The translations under genes and the position numbers were made by a program. 64,000 nucleotides of DNA from Diplosphaera chodatii (taxonomy: Eukaryota; Chlorophyta; Trebouxiophyceae; Prasiolales; Stichococcaceae). The stretch is taken from the NCBI GenBank assembly GCA_032358165.1, contig JAALGY010000012.1:2914001-2978000 (forward strand), read 5' to 3'. Shown here piece after piece: positions 35,240 through 44,398 of the stretch. Within the stretch, counting starts at the first letter, position 1; each line of letters opens with the position of its first letter. Under the pieces are notes generated by a model that was not told the origin of the DNA, ran no database searches, and saw nothing but the letters and a program-made list of their open reading frames with translations.

Positions 35240-38200
35240 ATGCGACACCACCAGTCCCCGCGGGGTGGCGGCAGCCGCCACCGGCCCGTGTGGGCTGCAG
35301 CGCTCCTGACGGCGCTGCTGCTTGCACATGCGCCCCTGACAGCCGCTCAGGACAACGGCCCAAGCAGTGGCAGCAGTGACGGCAGTGACAGCAGCGGAGG
35401 TGGCGACAGCAGCAGTCCTGGCAGCGCACCCAGCGCAGATGCTGCGCCGTCGCAGGAGTCGCCGTCGCCGTCGCCGTCCGAATCGTCTCCTCAGCCGCAG
35501 GACCCATCTCCCGCACCCACCCCGCAGCAGGAGGCGCCTTCGCCTGCGCCCACCCCGCAGGTGCAATCACCATCGCCGTCGGACTCATCTCCAGTTCCAT
35601 TGCCGCAGCCACAGCAGGCCTCATCTTCGGCACCCACCCCGGAGCAGTCTCCGTCCCCATCTCCGCAGCAGGTTTCATCGCCCGCACCCACCCCACAGCA
35701 GGCGACATCGTCCGCACCCACCCCGGAGCAGTCTCCGTCCCCATCTCCGCAGCAGGCTTCATCGCCCGCACCCACCCCAGAGCAGGCGACATCTTCGGCA
35801 CCCACCCCGGAGCAGTCTCCGTCCCCATCTCCGCAGCAGGCTTCATCGTCCGCACCCACCATGCAGCAGTCTGCGTCCCCCTCTCCGCGGCAGGCTTCAT
35901 CCCCCGCATCCACCCCGCAGCAGGCGCCCACACCCGAGCCGCAGCCGCAGCCGCAGCCGAGCCAGCAGCAGCCGGTGGTAGCTGACCAGGCTTCCTCGCC
36001 GTCAGCTCCACAGCAGCCGTCGCCGTCGCCGTCACCCGCACTGACAGATCAGTTATCCGCCCCTGCGACGGCGCCACAGCAGCTGCAGTCCCCAAACCCA
36101 TCCCCCACGCCGCAGCTGCGGTCGCCTATCTCATCAGCGCCAGGTGCGTCTCCAGTTAGGGGCCAAACCTCCGCAGCGCCGGGCCCCGCCGATGCCGCCT
36201 CATCAGCAGTGCTGGCCAATGCTCCGGCGCCCGCTACAGGGCAAGCGGCGGCGGTGCGGCAGCCCACCCGGCAGCGGCAACAGGCCGCCACGCCAGGCTC
36301 GGCACCCGCTCCGTCCACAGCTGCTTCAGGGCCGGAAAGCTCCACGCCAGCAATGGCAGGCAACAGCACCGCAACCGCAGGCAACAGCACCACAGCTGCG
36401 CGCAACAGCACCGCACTCGCAGGCAACAGCACCACAGCTGCAGGCAACAGCACCGCACCGCGTGTCCAGCCGCAACTTCAGACGGCTGCGCCGACTGTGC
36501 AGCCGCCGGCGCCTGCAGGAACTGTCACAGTCGGGGTGAGCCCTCCTGGAACTCTTGACATGAAGCATGTCGCGTTACATTTGTTGACGTATGCTGCCAT
36601 CCCCTTGATCAGGCTCTTGAAGGTCAACAAGGGCATGGCACTCATGATGTGGGCCAGGCAGGTGGTCTTGAAAAGGGTTCTGGGCGTTGTGTACCTCTCG
36701 AAAGCATGCCAACGGCAACCTACTATGTGTGGTCCCCTTGCAGACGGCGCACAAGCTGACGGGTGCAGGCCTTATACCCTGGGCTGGTCAGGTGCGGCGT
36801 GACTTCGAGGACCAGTATGGCGAGTGGCTGACGGATCGCAACATCAGCAGCAGCAGCCTGACATACGTTGGCTCAGTGGTGAGCGGGCTGTGAGGAGTGG
36901 TTGACCTGTTGTTGCCAGCAGCGCATGCTCACGACGGGCATAGCACATACCAACATCTGCAATCGAGCTGCCATGCTGGGGAATCGTGCTCTGTTATGCG
37001 CTCATGTTGGTGAGTTTGTGGTCACCCAGTGCTGATCGGCAATGCGCGATCGATTGCAGGCCATTCCCGGGGGCAGCGCCAATGCGCAGCGGCGGCGGAG
37101 GCGCCAACTGCTGCAGCAGGGCTCAGACGACCAGGTACGCTGACCCCTTCTGCGCCATGTCTACTCTGCAGTACAGGGCTGTGCAATGCAAAGGTCGCAT
37201 AGATCTGACATGGCTAAGCTGCAGTTACGAGATGGTCAAAGCACAACAGGGCATCGAACACTGCGTGATTTATCCTTTGCAGGTCACCGTCTACTATGAC
37301 ATCGGCGGAGTGCAGCCTGAACAGGCACAGTCTGCAAAGGCGGATTTGGGCGGCGCTGCAGCAATAGATGCGTTCCAAAACCTCCTGCAACAAGCTGGTG
37401 CGCCGCGCACTGGCTCTTCCATGCATACGCTGCATTGCTGAGTGAAGGCGGTCGAACCGCACAGATCTCAAGTTTTGCAGCGTCGTCGCAAATCATGTTG
37501 AAATCCTCGTGATGTGGTCACCAGACTGTCCCTAGACTGTGGCTGTACAACCCAACATACACCCAGACGGCGGTCATGCGAGATGGAGCTGTAATGTACA
37601 AGCAGGTGTCCAGGTGCAGAGCCTAACCTTGGTGGTCACTGAGCAAGGCGGTGTGTCGGCGCCAGAGGTTGCTGCGGCTGCAGCAGCCGCAGGCAGCAGC
37701 AGCGCCAGCAGCGACAGCGGCACCAGCAACGGTTCCGACACTGAAACCAGCAGCAGCAGCAGCAGCGACAGCACCAGCAGCAGCGCCGGCGGCAAGGCGG
37801 CTGCTCCGGCTGATAGGCAGAGCAGCGGCGGCCCCGGCAGCCCCGTGGGCGGCATCGTAGGCGGCGCCATCGGTGGCGTCGTCGCAGCCTTCCTGCTGGT
37901 CCTTGGTGCGTTCACTGCTGCTTCCACTTCCGTCAGTGACAATAAAGAGCTGTTCTGCAACACATGTGATTTGATGTTTGCCGCCTCCTCCACGAATTGC
38001 ATGACCACCGATCAAGGGATGTGGCAGTCACAACGTCGCATTCTGCGTTCTGTCAGTCGCCAGATGGCTGGTTGCATGTTCGACTGCAAGGACATCTGTG
38101 CATTGCAACACTGTGTTGCTGGATGTGCAGTGTTGGCGTGCCTGTGCCACCGGCGCGTGAAGCGGCGGCGGCAGGTGTCAGGCGAGCTCAACGGAGCTTT

Positions 38201-39897
38201 TGCTCCTTCAGCTTCAGACACCATGAGCATGGCAGGCTCCAAGACGGGAGGATCGTCGTCGTCAACAGGGAAGCTCGTGCAGCACAACCCATTTGCCGAC
38301 AACCCCCGTGACTCGCTGGAGGCAGCATACGTCATCAAGGTGCGACTGATCGTGGAGACTTGCAGAGCAGCCTGCAGCAGGTTGCTGGTATCCTGCCCAG
38401 TGAGTTACGGGGACATCCCCCATTTCACAGCGTCCCGCCCATCGCTTGCCTGTTATGCCTAGCATCATCTTGCAAGCGGGTGTGTTGCTTGCCATTGCTT
38501 GGCAGCTCTGTTCCGGTGCAGGCAAGTGTCAGTGCAGCACTCTGAGTTGAGAGCTCTGTGACTCACCTGACGTTGCACACGTATCCTGCAGGCTTCTGGC
38601 GGGGGCTTGCACCATGCCGAGGTCGTGCCGCGGCTGCCGGTCAGCAGCTGCGGGAGCTACATGCCGGTCAGCAGCCTCGGCAGCTACCGCCAGGGGTCGC
38701 CCGCTTCAGCGCTGACTCCTCGGGCATCACCCCGTGGCCAGGTGACATTTTTTTGCTCATGTAGCAGTCCACTGAGCTGCGCACTGGTGACGTCAACTGG
38801 AACCTTGCCTGCACTAGGCACTGACTTTCCGAAGATACGCAGTGTGGGTCGTGACACCTTCACTTGGGCCAGCAGGGGCAGCAACATCACTGATTAAGAG
38901 CTGGGCTGCGTCAGCACATGATGATGACACATGTTCCTGTGCTGCAGACGCCGGTGCCGGCAACACCGCCCACGAGGCGCGAGGTGGCAAACTGGATCCC
39001 TGCGCTCGAGGCCAGCTCACAGCCGGCGCCAGCAGCCCGCAGGCCCCAGTGGCCAGCACAGCAGCAGCAGCATGAGGCAGCGCCGCCAAGGCTGGCAGCT
39101 GTTCTTGCACCAGTGTACCAGCAGTGGCAAAGCGTGGCAGCTGTGCCGCCAATTTCCAGCCAGGCGGTGCCGCTGCAGCCGCAGCCGCCGACTCCGATGG
39201 CGCAGCTGCAGCAGCAGTGGCAGCAGCATCGGCAGCAGCAGCAGCAGCATCAGCAGCAGCACACCCCGGCATGGCAGCCAGAGGCGATGGCCCCACCTTA
39301 CGGTCGGCAGTTGTCGGGCGAGCCGCAGTGGCACATGCAGGGCAGCCCTCAACTGGCTGCAGCGCAGCAGCAGAGCGTCAGCGGTAGCGCGGGCTCGGAC
39401 AGCTGGCAGCCCGATGTAGCAGACCCGCCACCGCTCCGTGACAGCCTGGTGCAGCGCATACGAGAGGCCTGGCAGGTCCGCAACGAGCAGGTGCCATCCG
39501 TGCCTTTTTCTTGTCCGTTTACTGCGGATGGGTTTCATGCCTCATGCCACAAACAGGCTAGGTTCACCTAAGGTTGTAGATGGGGTGGCGTGGTCGTGCA
39601 GCAAGCAGGTGTCGTCTTCATGGTTTGCCATGAACCACGTGCCTTGCGTGTTGAGCGGCATAGTGTCCGCTTGCTAGTTGGTGCGTGTCTACAGCCATCA
39701 ATGAGACATTGCCTGCTGAGTCTTCATTAGCGCTGACAAGCGGTGCATTCCTTGCATTGCAGCAGCAGCAACAGCACCAGCAGCAGCAGCAGCCGGACTG
39801 GCCGGGCAGCATGCGCGGCAGCGGCAGTCCGGGGCAGGCTGTGCGGCGGTACGACCCCTTCACGCTGCCAGGGGATGACTTGCGGCCACAGTGGTAG
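35240..39897 (+). CDS. Pro/Ser-stalked single-pass membrane protein, receptor-like (paralogue B)
   Basis: This is the divergent paralogue of the gene at 29463-33427. The start at 35240 gives a signal peptide ([20 protein letters not shown]). A Ser/Gly-rich stretch and a long stalk with repeats of [16 protein letters not shown] type follow (35440-36000). A run of N-S-T sequons ([11 protein letters not shown] type, 36355-36460) marks likely N-glycosylation. The ectodomain matches paralogue [20 protein letters not shown] and LTYVGSV (36775-36880), [10 protein letters not shown] (37090-37120), [14 protein letters not shown] (37283-37325) and [15 protein letters not shown] (37609-37655). A Ser-rich linker and one span ([20 protein letters not shown], 37849-37905) follow. 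The tail has basic residues after the membrane (HRRVKRRRQ), an NPF tripeptide (38288-38296), [12 protein letters not shown] (38650-38690), a poly-Gln block and the exon [20 protein letters not shown] (39430-39489). The stop is at 39895-39897. Function is unknown; a surface sensor or wall-linked protein is likely. Confidence 0.72.
39190..39275 (+). repeat. CAG-rich low-complexity run coding for poly-Gln/His
   Basis: Runs of cag/cat code for a [13 protein letters not shown] stretch in the cytoplasmic tail of paralogue B. A second run (39763-39800) starts the last exon. These are low-complexity segments prone to length change. Confidence 0.75.
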
Positions 39898-40600
39898 CAA
39901 TGACATGGCACCCGGGAGCGCTACGCAGCCAAATACTGTTAACTGCGGTAGCGTTCGACTATGATCAGGTGTACAACAAGGCACATGACCAGAGGACTTG
40001 CTGGCCTGCCACCGTCGTAACATCATTCTTTGGTAGCGGCTGCTTTCATATGTCGCGTGTTGGTCCATTCACTACAGAGTGTCGCTGTTGAGTGTCTTGT
40101 GAGCTTTCTGTGGTTTGTAGCCGTTGCCTCTTGTTTGTTACTCCAACCACTTTGTACTTTACTTGGGTGCGCAACTATTGCTCCATAACAACACCTGCTT
40201 GAACACAGCAACACAAGTCTGACTTCGATGCACTCGAGTTCACACGTCTTGTCAACACCACGCCGATCTCACGACATTCCACAGGTCTGGCTGCCAATTA
40301 AAGATTGGTGATTTAGAACTGGCAGCGGTTTCTCGAACCTGTGTCCAACCTCATCTCACTTGCGGGGGGTGACTAGCTCCGTGCACCCCCACGCAGTGAT
40401 CGCCCGCCAAGCTTCGTCCGCCGCAGTCCCACCGATTAGACACGCCAAGATACTACATCCATAACACATGTCGAGGCATACCTCCGTCGCCTGCTGCCGC
40501 CAAGAAACAGCTGACAGTGTGATGTGAAGCCATTCCGCATCCCAACAGCTGTGTTGTTGGGCCGCCGCTGATTGATGATGCCAGATGCATCCAACACAAG
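39898..40600. other. 3' flank of paralogue B, no gene recognised
   Basis: The first few hundred bases are presumably the 3' UTR of paralogue B. Composition is nearer to AT/GC balance than the exons. There is no domain, RNA gene or clear TGTAA signal. Confidence 0.4.
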
Positions 40601-40612
40601 CCGCCGCCCGAA

Positions 40613-41250
40613 TGAATGAAGGCGATTACCTCCACTGGTCACACAACAATCAATGCTGGTGTCCAAGAACTGTGGAGCACCAGGGTTTAGCACAAAGGCC
40701 GACACCCTGGATGCACCCGAAGGCACACGGGGAAACAACTCAAAAACCATCAAGGCCGCCGCCCAATGAATGAAGGCGATTACATCCCATATACTCCACT
40801 GGTCACACAACAATCAATGCTGGTGTCCAAGAACTGTGGAGCACCAGGGTTCAGCACAAAGGCCGACACCCTGGATGCACCCGAAGGCACACGGGGAAAC
40901 AACCCAAAAACCATCAAGGCTCAAATGAGTGCAGCCGCCGTGCATGAAGCAGGCGGCAGGCTTAGCCCGGCAGGAGAAACCCGGCGGGCACACAGCCGCC
41001 GCCCACCAAAAATGAAATGAAAATGAAGGCGATTACATCCCATATACTCCACTGGTCACACAACAATCAATGCTGGTGTCCAAGAACTGTGGAGCACCAG
41101 GGTTTAGCACAGAGGCCGCACCCTGGATGCACCCGAAGGCACACGGGGAAACAACTCAAAACCATCAAGGCTCAAATGAGTGCAGCCGCCGTGCATGAAG
41201 CAGGCAGCGGGCTCAGCCCGGCAGGAGAAACCCGGCGGGCACACAGGCAA
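40613..41250 (+). repeat. Three-copy tandem repeat, ~150 to ~250-bp units
   Basis: Copy 1 (about 40613-40756) is short. Copies 2 (about 40767-41016) and 3 (about 41018-41250) are full length. Each begins near atgaaggcgattac, continues through cactggtcacacaacaatca and a block ending ggggaaacaac, then aaccatcaagg. Copies 2 and 3 add a second half (caaatgagtgcagccgccg to ggagaaacccggcgggcac). Units are joined by a gccgccgccca-type spacer that recurs at about 40600, 40750, 41000 and 41655. Copies differ by only a few bases, so the amplification is recent. It could be a satellite or part of a non-autonomous mobile element; no transposase is present. Confidence 0.85.
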
Positions 41251-42060
41251 AGCACAGCAGGTGTCTAGCAATATCACCACCAATGAGCAATGAGCCTAAT
41301 GAGGCGTCAAGGGCAGCATGCCTGCCGGCCACAACACAGATGCATGACAGCAACACACCCAACGAGCCGCAATGCTGTGGGGGCCAGCATGGCTGGAACG
41401 TGCGGGGGAAACCTCTTAGGAGGGTGGGCGGCGCAGTCAAGGTGGCAAGTGACTGCACTGCCGCTGCTGGGGGCCGCGACCCCAGCGAGCAGCATACCGC
41501 CCTAACGTCATCCCGCAGGTCTCACTGTCAGCACTGTGGTGCAGCAGACAAAGCACCCACCATGCGCCGCTGTATGTCCAGTCCAAGTCTCAGTCGCTGG
41601 GATGTGACCGCCGCCTCAAAACACACAAAACAACCGCCGCCAAAACTCACAAGCCGCCGCCCGCCAACCGGACGACACCCCAAGAGCCCGACACCTCACA
41701 GAACCTGACAAAAGGCCCCTCCGCCGCACGCTGCCGCCACAGAGCAGAGGCCATGCCCAGCTGGCAGAAATGCTGCAACTGAGCCCAGAACACCGCCACC
41801 GCTCGCCTGCCAATGCCCACATGGTCAACCTGCTGACCAGGGCGGTGGCAGGCAAACGCAGCGCGGCGGGCATAACCACAGGCATACACCGCACAGAGGC
41901 ATGCCAGCCTCCAAACACCGCCAAACACCCCCGGCTGTGGGCGTGCCAGCCAGATGTCAGCCACCAATTAGCCGAAAAACTGACGTTTTGCCTACGTATA
42001 CATATGATAAATCGCACCGCCAACTTCTGCTGGATGCCTCCCGGAGATGCAATCTCTAAC
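41251..42060. other. Region between repeats and tRNA, possible mobile-element relic
   Basis: Open frames (for example 41283-41708 plus) have a biased composition, with a CQHCGAADKAP stretch and several gccgccgccc spacers like those between the tandem repeats. I could not identify a transposase, reverse transcriptase or terminal repeats. It may be part of the same non-autonomous element as the repeat next door. Confidence 0.3.
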
Positions 42061-42061
42061 G

Positions 42062-42146
42062 TGCGAGAGGTCCCGCGTTCAATTCGCGGATCACCCCAAA
42101 AATGTGTGCAGGGTGATTGGTCTAGTGGTATGATTCTCGCTTAGGG
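42062..42146 (+). tRNA. trnP-AGG: Circularly permuted tRNA-Pro (anticodon AGG)
   Basis: The 3' half comes first (42062-42097). It carries the 3' anticodon strand GCGAG, the variable loop, a perfect T arm (CCGCG-TTCAATT-CGCGG), acceptor strand ATCACCC and discriminator C. A 13-nt spacer (42098-42110) follows. The 5' half is at 42111-42146, with acceptor strand GGGTGAT, a D arm with AGTGGTA, anticodon strand CTCGC and loop TTAGGG. Joined 5' half to 3' half, it gives a 72-nt tRNA: acceptor 7/7, anticodon stem 5/5, T stem 5/5, loop TTAGGGT, anticodon AGG. The break falls between positions 37 and 38, the usual intron site. The flanks GCAATCT (42050-42056) and AGATGC (42148-42153) can pair with one bulge beyond the anticodon stem, as a bulge-helix-bulge substrate would require. 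A TTTTT terminator follows. The spliced sequence closely resembles plant tRNA-Pro. Confidence 0.85.
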
Positions 42147-42153
42147 CAGATGC

Positions 42154-42158
42154 TTTTT
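42154..42158 (+). terminator. Pol III T5 terminator after permuted tRNA
   Basis: Five T residues lie 7 nt after the end of the 5' half. Because the terminator follows the 5' half, it supports one transcript that runs 3' half, spacer, 5' half. Confidence 0.7.
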
Positions 42159-42435
42159 GCGCGCCAACGTTGCAGCCGACCCCTGCTGTGTCTCACAAAG
42201 TGCCACTGGTGTGGCTTGCACCTGGTCGGGCACCCTCAGGAGTTTGGGTGCTCCGGCTCGTGAGCACAGGCACCCCTGTAGTGCCTGTAACACACACATG
42301 TTCGACATGTGACCACCTGCTGCACACTTTTGCAACTGCAGGCACCCACACATCCCTTCCCTATATTCATGATCAGCGATCTCCAGCGGTGACAATGTTG
42401 CGCAGCAGAAGTAACATATACTGACACTCGCCAGC
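42159..42435. other. Short intergenic region before TRM112
   Basis: About 280 bp between the tRNA terminator and the TRM112 start codon. It presumably holds the TRM112 promoter. No second copy of either tRNA half was seen here. Confidence 0.4.
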
Positions 42436-43439
42436 ATGAGATTGCTCACACACAATTTCCTTGCATGCCACATCCGGTCGCACAAGCACGAGCAGCCGCA
42501 GCCGTTCATCATCGAGGCTGAGGAGATAGAGGAGCAAGAGGCGGACTTCGACGCGGACTTTCTGCGGCACATTTTCGATCGCATTGAGTGGGACACTCTG
42601 CGTGCAGCAGCCGCCAGCCTGGGTAAGTGTCTGCACAGACAACGACTTGGTCGGGCATTCGCTGTATGCTACACGCACGCCCCTGCATCTTCAGCTGCCT
42701 TGTACGCTTGTCGATATTATAAGTGCGCTGCACGGCGGCAACGCAGCACTGACTGCGCCCCCTGCTGCGGCTGCGCTTGCACTGATCGTGCCCCAGCGTG
42801 CTGAGCTTCAAACTCAAATGTGGCATTGCAGTCCTGCACCAGGTTGTGGATGTTGAGTCATCAGCGCACAGCGCTGGTGGTCTGTATGCTGGACTTGCTT
42901 GTGATGAGGAATTTGGTGCCACCCATGGCCCCGCACTCGCAGGCATCGACAACCTGCCGGAGACAGCGTCGCCGGAGTCGCTTGAGGATGACGACTTCCT
43001 TGCCGCCTTCCACCATGCGCTTCTAGAGGTGCGTCTTCAGTTTTCTCATGTGATTTGTCCATGAGCAATGCATGTGCAGTCGGTTGTACGCTGGTGCTGG
43101 TGTACGTCTCGATTGCTGGAATGCATGAGCAGGCCAGCAAGCAAGGCTGCATGCTGCTCGCCTCTGCTCCGATGACTGTGCTGATGTGCACACCTGGACT
43201 ATGTAGCATGGCAGCAGGATTGCTGCGCTGCTGCGCCTCAGCTTGCTGGGCAACTGAAAGCCCTGAACATGTGGACACCTGAAACGATCGAAGATTTGCC
43301 GGAGTACTGATTTGATTTGTTGCTCTTTGACCTGCAGGTGGGCCTGAAGGAAGGCGCATTGGTGTGTCCACTGGACGGCCGCCGCTTCCTCGTCAAGAAG
43401 GGGATTCCCAACCTGCTGCTCGACGAGCACGAAGTGTAG
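42436..43439 (+). CDS. TRM112: TRM112, methyltransferase activator subunit (3 exons)
   Basis: This small zinc-binding protein is the obligate partner of several methyltransferases that modify tRNA, 18S rRNA and release factor eRF1. Exon 1 (42436-42622) begins MRLLTHNFLACHIRSHKH, the family's start, and ends at a GTAAGT donor in phase 1. Exon 2 (42943-43028) gives IDNLPETASPESLEDDDFLA and ends GAG/GTGCGT. Exon 3 (43338-43439) gives LKEGALVCPLDGRRFLVKKG and IPNLLLDEHEV, then the stop. Total length is about 125 residues, which is normal. Of the zinc cysteines, C11 in exon 1 and the CP pair in exon 3 are seen. The family often has four Cys, and one usual N-terminal and one C-terminal Cys appear replaced here, as also happens in other eukaryotes. 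The gene lies 280 bp downstream of a tRNA gene; this is probably a coincidence. Confidence 0.93.
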
Positions 43440-43880
43440 GTGTGCTGGACAGACAGGTTGCACGTAGGTCGCCAGTGGGGATCTGGGGTCAGCTCTGTAG
43501 TGGGTCTGTACCATTGCCCCGCATGCTGTGACGCGCACGCAGAAGTGGGTGGCCGCATCAGCCAGCTTGATAGCATTTGCCGTGGTTTGTATGTGTAGCA
43601 TCTGCGTGGTTTCGTCTGAGTTTACAGCAGCACTGCAACTGCAAGCCCAACCGTGCCCAGGGCACAGCCCACATCCCAACATGGTCATACACCTGCGCTT
43701 CCCGCCAAATCAGCCAGCCAACGACTGGCTGTGCTTCCTACTCGCAAGATATCCAAGCCTACCCAAATCTTCACTTTAGGCCCCGAAGCAAATATACTCG
43801 TCGAATCCCAAGATACCAGTCAGGCCGCTGCGTATTGCATGTCTGCATAGGACCCTATAGGAGCAGGACAGAGGAGCAGC
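43440..43880. other. TRM112 3' flank
   Basis: About 440 bp with no recognised gene. It presumably contains the TRM112 3' UTR. No TGTAA signal was noticed. Confidence 0.35.
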
Positions 43881-44309
43881 ATGGCGGGAGGCGTGCTGCT
43901 GCCGAGCGGCCAGGTGCCATTGGCAGGCCGGCAGGCGAACACACGGCGGCCGGCCTTCCAGGCCGACAACCTGCGTAGCAGCAGCTCGCAGGTGGGCTTG
44001 AGAGCGATACTGGCTGATTGCCCTGATACATGCATGGACTTTGACGGTCGTCTTCGACTGGCTGCCTGTGGATGGCACTGGAGTCAGTGCACAAGATCGC
44101 AATGTTTGCGCCCGCAGGCAGCGCGCGGCCGGCAGCTGCAGCGGCAGACATGCAGCCGGAGCAAGGCAGCTCGTGGCTCGCAGCAGGTACGAGACGGAAA
44201 GCATATAACTGTTGCATACTGTGCCAAAAGCTCCCAGCTGGACACGTCGATCAAAAGCGGCTGGCGCGCCCTGGATGTGGCGCCGCAGCTGTGTCTCGGA
44301 CCCGACTGA
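43881..44309 (+). CDS. Doubtful small protein, or 5' exons of CHLH
   Basis: An ATG at 43881 opens MAGGVLLPSGQVPLAGRQAN and runs to a CAG/GTGGGC donor at 43991. A middle exon may lie at 44118-44186 (AG acceptor, GTACGA donor). A last piece (44238-44309) reads LDTSIKSGWRALDVAPQLCL and stops. All junctions are phase 0, which gives about 83 residues with no recognised domain. The first exon is basic, Ser-rich and free of acids at its start, so it could also be a chloroplast transit-peptide exon of CHLH with a different splice path. I cannot decide between the two. Confidence 0.25.
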   Translation: MAGGVLLPSGQVPLAGRQANTRRPAFQADNLRSSSSQVGLRAILADCPDTCMDFDGRLRLAACGWHWSQCTRSQCLRPQAARGRQLQRQTCSRSKAARGSQQVRDGKHITVAYCAKSSQLDTSIKSGWRALDVAPQLCLGPD

Positions 44310-44398
44310 GCAGCAGGCTGCAATGCATGCTGCGGCGAGCCGCGATCCACCGAAACGCTGCTAACAGCAGTCTTGATCTGCTGCTGAACCAGGCGACC

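Noticed and set aside
40613..41250. CRISPR-like array
   Set aside because: Units are long and directly adjacent, with no short repeat and unique spacers, and the host is eukaryotic.
42062..42146. Two truncated ordinary tRNA genes, or an intron-containing tRNA
   Set aside because: No 5' half lies upstream of 42062 and no 3' half downstream of 42146. The halves end exactly at positions 37 and 38, all stems are intact and a T5 follows the 5' half.
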